Shown here: positions 1-5,120 of the stretch, in pieces | Position numbering within the stretch: the stretch's first letter is position 1 | Layout: each line of letters opens with the position of its first letter | Source: an uncultured Phycisphaerales bacterium | GTDB lineage: Bacteria > Planctomycetota > Phycisphaerae > UBA1845 > CAIVHJ01 | Direction of reading: 5' to 3' | DNA: 9,724 nt | NCBI GenBank assembly: GCA_903905665.1 | Contig: CAIVHJ010000013.1 | Span: forward strand, 1 to 9,724 | Made by a program: the position numbers and the translations under genes | The notes under the pieces: generated by a model | Databases searched by the model: none | Seen by the model: the letters and a program-made list of their open reading frames with translations, nothing else | Told to the model about the DNA's origin: nothing

Positions 1-1
1 C

Positions 2-2992
2 GAAGAGTGGCTTCGACATCGGGGATTGCTCGTTTCCGCCGAGATCCCGTCGGAACTCAAGATCGGACGCGCCCTGCTGATGAATCCTTTGGATCTATCT
101 TTTAATTTCAAGGCAATGCTGATCGATCCGATGAAGATGACCGCCATAAATTTTGCCTCGAATCTGTTGTGGTATCCGGTTCCGCATGAACCGGGTGTTT
201 CGTACTCCCCCGACGGGAACGTATTTGACGCCGATTGGTTCGCCCGTTGGATGAATCCGTGGGCCTGGAACGATCCGAATCACGGTTCCAACAATTACAA
301 CCTCAAACACCTCCTCACTACCACCAGCACCGACGACCTGCTGATGAGGAATGGATTTTACGATCCAGATGGCAGTGGTCCGACACCACAAGGATTGCTG
401 ACTCAAAATCTACCGAAGTTCGTTCCTAGCGGTATCGCCGGAGATATTACTTATACTAATACCTTGAGTCCCAATGATTCCGCGTTGGCCATGTATCCTG
501 CGGTTGATCTTAATTATAATCCCGGCCCCTCCCCATATAATCGGGCCAATGGTGTTGGGGATCGCTCATTTCTTGAAATCGTTGATAACGGATCAACGGT
601 TACCTTTCATCCCAAAGTTCCCTCGGCGTTGCAGGTGAGTGGTTTCAACTATGGTGTGATTAGGGATTCGAACGATAACCCACTTGATCCAAAGCACGGC
701 AAAGTTCAGTTTGCATTGCATTCGATCGGGGATATCAATCATCCGACGCAGCGTGAAATCCAGACGGTTCAGGATTATTTCACCGTCATGCTGCGAAATG
801 TGACCAACATCGCAGCTTTGGGATTAAGCGGTGCTCCGACGGCGCTACAAATAGATGATGCTATCAATGACCAAGCCGCCCAACTCACCGCCAACTTCTT
901 CGACTTCGCTGACTATGATAGTGCGGCCAGACCGGCCAGCGTTCCCAATCCGGTTCCCGGCGGGTCTGGTGGATATGATTTACCCACACGAGTTGTTTCT
1001 CGAACCGGCAAAGTCTTTTATGGTATCGAAAAGCAACCATATATCTCGGAAGTTTACTGGGACAAAACAGGCGCTGTTACTGGGCAGTATGCAATTGAAT
1101 TAACGAATCCTCACGGTGTTTCTATTGATCTTTCCCCGGTGGGGAGTAATCCTGCCTACGGATTACGGAACCAAACGACTGGCGTAGTGTTCTGGACCTT
1201 TTTGGCTGGGAATATAGTACCGGCGGGGGGGATTCTCTACTTCGCGAATAACTATACCGGCTTGCCCCCGGCATCACCCCCAAAAGGTGTTGATACTCTT
1301 CCTGGAGCGAACCCGCCTTGGTCCAGCGGTGACGTAATCCAGTTAGTGAGAGACTATGTTCCGGGTACGAGTGAATGGATTGTACTAGATGAAGTTGTGT
1401 TAAAAGCGCACATTGGACTACCTACCGAAGGTTTTCCCAGTGTCGGGAATACCGCTGGATCTCTCCAGCGGGACAACGATCCATCTCATGCAGGTGGATG
1501 GCGCGTGACGGTTCCGATGTACCATCGTAGCGGTGGAGCCGATGGGGTCATTGGGACCGGGGGCGACGATGTGCATCCTGAGGATAATTTTGTAGCCATC
1601 AATCCCAACGGTCACACCATCGGGGCGTTTAATACCGGCGTGAAGATCGACAATCCTTCAGTTGGATTTGCTGTCGCGCCGGTTCATGCGATGACGGATG
1701 ACATGGGTTTGGAGAGTGCGTATCCGACGACGGGGAGTATGTTGTTGCTGATGCGGTATGCGAATACGACAACAGCTTCGTTTAATAGTAACTTGATTGG
1801 TTCACCTGTTGATCGCAACGGAGACGGATTAATTACTCAGGCTGATCGCGATCTTCAGGTCCAGCAGGTCGATAACGGTCACATGCCGGTGTTTGATACG
1901 GGTCAGGTGGCGCAAAAAGATTGGAAAGGCGCTGCCGGAGCTCAACCATTGGACGGGAGCACATTGCTCAATATTCCGTGGGGGCAGTTGGTGTTTGATT
2001 ATTTCACGGCGCTCCCGTTGACCGGAAACAGATTTGATCCATATAGAGATGCCACGACCTTGCCTCCTGACCCAACAGCAATCACAGATTTATCGAGGTT
2101 TATTCATTATTTGCGAGTGAACCAACCGACGGTTCGCGACGGCTACATTGTAGAGGGGCGAATTAACATCAACGACGCCCCATGGAAGGTCTTACAGGGC
2201 TTGCCGTTGTTCCCGCCCCCGTTACTTCCCGTGTACAAGCAGTTTCTTCCTGATCTGGTTTCTTACAATAATCCTTTTGCTTTTTGGTTTTGGAGTGGAT
2301 TGAAGGAACCGGATGCAGGAAGCGTCGTAGGCATGGGAGAATTCGCTTTTACATTCGATACAACAGTATCGCCCCATTATGAACAACTCGGTTCTCGTAA
2401 AGCGCTTGGGATTGTGGCGTATCGGGAATTGCGACAAGAGTTTGATGGGGCGAATAGCGCCGGTGATTACAATATTCTTCCACATGGTACGACCGGTACT
2501 GATGTAGGACATCGAGAGCGGTTTGATAATCTAACAAATATGATTAACGCTACGAGTCAACGCCATACATCCGGTTTCGTTACGGTAGGGGAACTGGCGA
2601 GCGTACGAAGTAAAGGTACTTCCCCTGATTCGGGTACAACTTGGCCATACAACATTGGTGATGCTTATCAGATGGACAACGGTCAGGCATATGGAGAAGT
2701 GGGTGAAGTGCCGTGGAATGGTCCTGGATATGAGAACAAAAACTACCTCTTCGCCGTTGCGCCGATGGTGGCGCTGGGGGACTGGGTGACGGTGAAGGGC
2801 AATACGTTTGCGGCGTATGGGATCGTTCGCGGCAAGTCGATCACGAATCCGCCGCCTGCCCAAAAATCGACGGCAGTGGACGAGCGCCAAATCCGGTTCG
2901 AGTCCGTGATCGATCGCAGCAATGTCCTGCTCAGTACCGACCCGAACGAAAAACCAGCCGTCCTCTACACCAAAATCGAAACCGGCAAATAG
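2..2992 (+). CDS. Large GspK-like / lamin-tail-like protein, 5' end missing
   Basis: The frame is open to the left edge; the first candidate start, a TTG at 26, has no convincing ribosome site, so this is probably the C-terminal part of a longer gene. Residue numbers count from that TTG. Residues 94-108 hold a LLTTTSTDD-type stretch. Residues 331-410 (GIEKQPYISEVYW, then YAIELTNP and a beta-rich run) look like a lamin-tail-type domain. Residues 596-607 (DRNGDGLITQAD) match an EF-hand/dockerin calcium loop with D, N, D, T and D at positions 1, 3, 5, 9 and 12. Residues 711-727 (GRININDAPWKVLQGLP) resemble the 'INxNxAP..VL..LP' signature of type II secretion GspK-like minor pseudopilins. The C-terminus has GFVTVGELASV (850-860) and FESVIDRSN. 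These patterns resemble very large PVC-type GspK-like proteins; this is inference from motifs. A role at the cell envelope is likely but the exact function is unknown. G+C is lower than in the downstream genes. Confidence 0.72.
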   Translation, partial: EEWLRHRGLLVSAEIPSELKIGRALLMNPLDLSFNFKAMLIDPMKMTAINFASNLLWYPVPHEPGVSYSPDGNVFDADWFARWMNPWAWNDPNHGSNNYNLKHLLTTTSTDDLLMRNGFYDPDGSGPTPQGLLTQNLPKFVPSGIAGDITYTNTLSPNDSALAMYPAVDLNYNPGPSPYNRANGVGDRSFLEIVDNGSTVTFHPKVPSALQVSGFNYGVIRDSNDNPLDPKHGKVQFALHSIGDINHPTQREIQTVQDYFTVMLRNVTNIAALGLSGAPTALQIDDAINDQAAQLTANFFDFADYDSAARPASVPNPVPGGSGGYDLPTRVVSRTGKVFYGIEKQPYISEVYWDKTGAVTGQYAIELTNPHGVSIDLSPVGSNPAYGLRNQTTGVVFWTFLAGNIVPAGGILYFANNYTGLPPASPPKGVDTLPGANPPWSSGDVIQLVRDYVPGTSEWIVLDEVVLKAHIGLPTEGFPSVGNTAGSLQRDNDPSHAGGWRVTVPMYHRSGGADGVIGTGGDDVHPEDNFVAINPNGHTIGAFNTGVKIDNPSVGFAVAPVHAMTDDMGLESAYPTTGSMLLLMRYANTTTASFNSNLIGSPVDRNGDGLITQADRDLQVQQVDNGHMPVFDTGQVAQKDWKGAAGAQPLDGSTLLNIPWGQLVFDYFTALPLTGNRFDPYRDATTLPPDPTAITDLSRFIHYLRVNQPTVRDGYIVEGRININDAPWKVLQGLPLFPPPLLPVYKQFLPDLVSYNNPFAFWFWSGLKEPDAGSVVGMGEFAFTFDTTVSPHYEQLGSRKALGIVAYRELRQEFDGANSAGDYNILPHGTTGTDVGHRERFDNLTNMINATSQRHTSGFVTVGELASVRSKGTSPDSGTTWPYNIGDAYQMDNGQAYGEVGEVPWNGPGYENKNYLFAVAPMVALGDWVTVKGNTFAAYGIVRGKSITNPPPAQKSTAVDERQIRFESVIDRSNVLLSTDPNEKPAVLYTKIETGK

Positions 2993-3011
2993 TCACTCGC
3001 CGTAGGCAAGA

Positions 3012-3051
3012 AGATTTAACCGCAGAGATCACAGAGCACGCTGAGAGAATT
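3012..3051 (+). repeat. Nonamer repeat element, direct copy 1
   Basis: It begins AGATTTAAC and then has three 9-base units (CGCAGAGAT, CACAGAGCA, CGCTGAGAG) followed by AATT. It matches copy 2 at 3097-3136 at 38 of 40 positions without gaps, 85 bases downstream. The common unit is roughly CNCWGAGNN with a TTTAAC cap. It lies 20 bases after the stop of the left-edge gene and codes for nothing. Confidence 0.85.
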
Positions 3052-3096
3052 TTTAATTTCAAACCGAACCGTCGGTGGGCGAATAACCTCGACACC

Positions 3097-3136
3097 AGAT
3101 TTAACCGCAGAGATCGCTGAGCACGCTGAGAGAATT
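3097..3136 (+). repeat. Nonamer repeat element, direct copy 2
   Basis: Second copy of the TTTAAC-capped three-nonamer element, differing from copy 1 only at two positions in the middle nonamer. The inverted counterpart at 3179-3216 faces it across about 42 bases, so copy 2 plus the inverted copy could fold as a long imperfect stem with the A+T-rich heptad tract as loop. Confidence 0.85.
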
Positions 3137-3138
3137 CT

Positions 3139-3180
3139 CATTTTTCATTTTCAATTCTACATTTTCAATTTTCCATTTCT
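3139..3180. repeat. A+T-rich heptamer tandem tract
   Basis: Six consecutive 7-base units with no spacer: CATTTTT, CATTTTC, AATTCTA, CATTTTC, AATTTTC, CATTTCT. The period of 7 is exact although the units vary. The tract sits between the two opposing nonamer elements and may act as the loop or spacer of that dyad. It overlaps the first two bases of the inverted nonamer copy. Confidence 0.75.
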
Positions 3181-3216
3181 CTGCGCCCTCTGCGTGCTCC
3201 GCGCGGTTAAATTCTT
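3179..3216 (-). repeat. Nonamer repeat element, inverted copy
   Basis: On the + strand it reads as three 9-base units (CTCTGCGCC, CTCTGCGTG, CTCCGCGCG) followed by GTTAAATTCTT. This is the reverse complement of the TTTAAC-capped nonamer design at 3012 and 3097, so left of purE two copies point right and one points left. It is more G+C-rich and diverged than the other two. Confidence 0.82.
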
Positions 3217-3221
3217 CCGCC

Positions 3222-3305
3222 ATTTCGCAATCCGAACTCCGCATTCCGCACTCGATTTCGTCGTTCGCAATTCGTCATTCATAATTCGTAATTCATCATT
3301 TCCCA
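3222..3305 (-). repeat. Heptamer tandem array, left arm
   Basis: Twelve 7-base units fill this interval. The six nearest purE are cleanest (3257-3298: TTCGTCG, TTCGCAA, TTCGTCA, TTCATAA, TTCGTAA, TTCATCA); the outer ones are more degenerate and partly shifted in phase. Read on the - strand the unit is about TGATGAA. The same unit, in register, forms the array at 3933-3967 on the other side of purE. Heptamer tandem repeats are known elsewhere, for example the STRR repeats of cyanobacteria; this one is not identified with any named family. Confidence 0.8.
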
Positions 3306-3307
3306 CC

Positions 3308-3334
3308 CCGCTCCCTGACGGTCGCGGCTCTGTT
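3308..3334 (-). repeat. GC-rich 27-mer repeat, left copy
   Basis: On the - strand it begins AACAGAGCCGCGACCGT and ends AGGGAGCGG. It pairs with the copy at 3904-3930, differing at 2 of 27 positions. Internally CCGC and GCGG at the ends of the GC core can pair weakly. Its purE-proximal end lies 15 bases upstream of the extended -10 box of purE. Confidence 0.85.
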
Positions 3335-3349
3335 GAGTCGTGACGTCTT

Positions 3350-3358
3350 TGATATAAT
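3350..3358 (+). promoter_or_regulatory. Extended -10 promoter of purE
   Basis: TGATATAAT is a perfect extended -10 element: TG, one base, then TATAAT at 3353-3358. No good -35 lies at 17 bases; TTGAGT at 3333-3338 is only 14 bases away, so recognition probably relies on the extended -10. Transcription would start near 3365, giving a leader of about 20 bases. The promoter abuts the inner end of the left repeat arm. Confidence 0.65.
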
Positions 3359-3372
3359 GCCTTCCATACAGC

Positions 3373-3378
3373 AGGAGG
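3373..3378 (+). promoter_or_regulatory. Ribosome binding site of purE
   Basis: A consensus AGGAGG lies seven bases before the ATG at 3386, fixing the purE start. It is the strongest Shine-Dalgarno in the window. Confidence 0.85.
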
Positions 3379-3385
3379 TTTCCCA

Positions 3386-3901
3386 ATGTCTCAACGGGCG
3401 AATAAAGTGGCGCTGCTGATTGGCAGCGATTCGGACTGGGCGGTCATGGAAACCTGTTACCGGCAGTTGCGGGAATTCGATTTGCAGGTGGACGTTCAGG
3501 TGCTAAGTGCCCATCGCAGTCCTGACGACCTTCGGAAATATGTTCAATTGGCGGAGGGCAGCGGAATCGGCGTGTTCATCACGGGGGCGGGCATGTCGGC
3601 GGCGTTGCCGGGAGTGGTGTCGGCGCATACGACGTTGCCGGTGATCGGGGTTCCGCTGGAATCCGGAATTCTGGGCGGACTCGATGCCCTGCTGTCGATG
3701 GTTCAGATGCCGCCCGGAGTTCCCGTGGGAACGGTGGCGATCGGTTCCGCCGGCGCCAAAAACGCCGCCATTCTGGCGGCCAGAATTCTCGCCCTTAGCG
3801 ACCCGGCATTGAAAAGCAAACTCGAAAGATTCGCCGAAACTCAAACGCAGTCCGTTCACGAAAAAGGCAAAAAAGTCAAAGCAAAGATAAGCAAACAATG
3901 A
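3386..3901 (+). CDS. purE: N5-carboxyaminoimidazole ribonucleotide mutase, class I PurE
   Basis: 171 residues, the usual size for PurE. It converts N5-CAIR to CAIR in cytosolic purine synthesis. Class I features are in order: GSDSDW (13-18, substrate phosphate site), SAHRSPD (41-47, with the catalytic His43), GAGMSAALPG (67-76), PVIGVPL (85-91), GLDALLSMVQMPPGVPV (98-114) and GSAGAKNAAILAARIL (120-135). The loop reads GAGMSAALPG where E. coli has GAGGAAHLPG, so its His is replaced by Ala while the catalytic His is kept. The last 20 residues are Lys-rich and not needed by the family. No purK follows; the gene stands alone with its own promoter and lies between inverted repeat arms. The ATG is fixed by the AGGAGG site. 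Confidence 0.95.
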   Translation: MSQRANKVALLIGSDSDWAVMETCYRQLREFDLQVDVQVLSAHRSPDDLRKYVQLAEGSGIGVFITGAGMSAALPGVVSAHTTLPVIGVPLESGILGGLDALLSMVQMPPGVPVGTVAIGSAGAKNAAILAARILALSDPALKSKLERFAETQTQSVHEKGKKVKAKISKQ

Positions 3902-3903
3902 CA

Positions 3904-3930
3904 AACAGAGCCGCGATCGTGAGGGAGCGG
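3904..3930 (+). repeat. GC-rich 27-mer repeat, right copy
   Basis: It begins AACAGAGCCGCGATCGT and ends AGGGAGCGG, three bases after the purE stop. Inverted relative to the copy at 3308-3334 with 25 of 27 positions identical. With the heptamer array that follows it extends to a 67-base inverted match (3904-3970 against 3268-3334). Confidence 0.85.
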
Positions 3931-3932
3931 TC

Positions 3933-3967
3933 TTGGAAATGATGAACGCGGAATGATGAATGAGGAA
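3933..3967 (+). repeat. Heptamer tandem array, right arm
   Basis: Five 7-base units: TTGGAAA, TGATGAA, CGCGGAA, TGATGAA, TGAGGAA. Same unit and register as the left array at 3222-3305, in opposite orientation, but with fewer units, which fits change in copy number. Confidence 0.78.
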
Positions 3968-3971
3968 TTTT

Positions 3972-4040
3972 ACCACAGAGCACACAGAGGTTTTTTGAAT
4001 AAGAATTCCCTCTGTGGACTCCGTGATCTCTGTGGTTAAA
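3972..4040. repeat. Nonamer dyad element, right arm
   Basis: Left arm ACCACAGAG plus CACACAGAG (3972-3989), a central stretch starting with six T, then three nonamers on the opposite strand, CTCTGTGGA, CTCCGTGAT and CTCTGTGGT (4010-4036), and TAAA. The inner CACAGAGG/CCTCTGTG pair (3983-3990 with 4009-4016) forms an 8-bp stem with an 18-base loop. It belongs to the same family as the elements left of purE. No T-run follows the second arm, so it is not a standard terminator for purE. It ends 21 bases before the mtnA ATG. Confidence 0.82.
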
Positions 4041-4061
4041 TCTTCTTACGAACGACGAAAT

Positions 4062-5120
4062 ATGAACATTCCACGATGTATCGAATGGGTCGGTGACTTG
4101 GATGGATATGTCCGAATCATCGACCAGACATTGTTGCCCGAAGAGGTCCGGCACATCGAATGCCGAGACGCCGAAACAATGTTCGAGGCGATTCGGTCTT
4201 TGCGCGTTCGCGGCGCACCCGCCATCGGAATCGCCGCCGCCATGGGTCTCGTTCTGGGAATTCGAAAAACCACCGGATCCGAAAACGATTTTTTTGCCGA
4301 ACTCAATCGGCAGCGGCAATATCTGGCGGGGGCGAGGCCGACGGCGGTCAACTTGTGCTGGGCGCTGGATCGGATGGTTCGCTGCGCAGAATCGCTCCGT
4401 GGAAAAAGCGTCGAACAGATCAAAAAAACTCTTTGGTCCGAAGCGCAGGCGATTCGGGATGAGGATGCCGCCGCCTGCCGCGCGATCGGAAAATTCGGCA
4501 GTCGTCTGATTCCCGACGGCGGGGGGGTCCTCACGCACTGCAACGCCGGAGCGCTCGCCACGGCAGAATACGGTACGGCGCTCGCCGCGATTTATTCCGC
4601 CCACGAACAGGGCCGGCGGTTTAAGGTGTACTGCGATGAAACGCGGCCGCTGTTGCAGGGTTCGCGGTTGACGGCATGGGAATTGATGCAGGCGGGCGTG
4701 GACACGACGGTGATCTGCGACAACATGGCCGCTGCGCTCATGAAGGCGGGTCAAATTCAGTGCGTGATCGTCGGGGCGGATCGCATCGCCGCAAACGGCG
4801 ACGTCGCCAACAAAATCGGCACGTACGGACTCGCCGTTCTAGCCAAAGCGCACGCCATACCTTTTTACGTCGCTGCTCCGGTCAGCACTTTCGATTTGAA
4901 TTGCCCCACCGGCGATCAAATCCCGATCGAACAGCGTGATCCGAACGAAGTCCTGTGTTTTCGGGGAAAAGTCTCTGCCCCGGCGGGGGCCAAGGTTTGG
5001 AATCCCGCCTTTGACGTGACCCCGGCTAAACTCGTGACTGCAATCGTGACGAATCGAGGCGTGATTGAGCCGGTCGATCTCGGACAAATCACGCGAATCA
5101 TGAGGGCGCCATCAACATGA
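4062..5120 (+). CDS. mtnA: S-methyl-5-thioribose-1-phosphate isomerase
   Basis: 352 residues from the ATG at 4062. It isomerises 5-methylthioribose 1-phosphate to the ribulose form in the cytosolic methionine salvage pathway. Seen: RGAPAIG (50-56), ARPTAVNL (91-98), THCNAGALAT (158-167) with catalytic Cys160, CDETRPLLQGSRLT (191-204), GADRIAANGDVANKIGTY (238-255) with catalytic Asp240, and NPAFDVTP (314-321). Cys160 and Asp240 have the numbers of the catalytic pair in the Bacillus subtilis enzyme, which supports this start. An in-frame GTG at 4014 would add 16 residues, but it lies inside the nonamer repeat and is unlikely. No clear Shine-Dalgarno precedes the ATG. No other methionine salvage gene is in the window. 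The stop overlaps the next gene by ATGA, so translation is probably coupled. Confidence 0.95.
   Translation: MNIPRCIEWVGDLDGYVRIIDQTLLPEEVRHIECRDAETMFEAIRSLRVRGAPAIGIAAAMGLVLGIRKTTGSENDFFAELNRQRQYLAGARPTAVNLCWALDRMVRCAESLRGKSVEQIKKTLWSEAQAIRDEDAAACRAIGKFGSRLIPDGGGVLTHCNAGALATAEYGTALAAIYSAHEQGRRFKVYCDETRPLLQGSRLTAWELMQAGVDTTVICDNMAAALMKAGQIQCVIVGADRIAANGDVANKIGTYGLAVLAKAHAIPFYVAAPVSTFDLNCPTGDQIPIEQRDPNEVLCFRGKVSAPAGAKVWNPAFDVTPAKLVTAIVTNRGVIEPVDLGQITRIMRAPST

Noticed and set aside
3222..3305. CRISPR array
   Set aside because: Units are 7 bases, contiguous and degenerate, with no spacers and no cas genes.
3333..3358. Standard -35/-10 promoter using TTGAGT
   Set aside because: The spacing to TATAAT is only 14 bases; an extended -10 explains the site better.
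3503..3985. 160-codon open frame on the - strand overlapping purE
   Set aside because: Its N-terminus is translated heptamer repeat and the rest is antisense to purE.
3972..4036. Rho-independent terminator for purE
   Set aside because: A stem is possible, but the six-T run lies in the loop and no T-run follows the second arm.
3012..4040. Insertion sequence carrying purE
   Set aside because: Inverted arms are present but there is no transposase and no target-site duplication that I could find; the gene between is ordinary purE.
3876..4754. 292-codon open frame on the - strand
   Set aside because: Antisense to mtnA, and its C-terminal part is translated from the repeat block; no domain visible.
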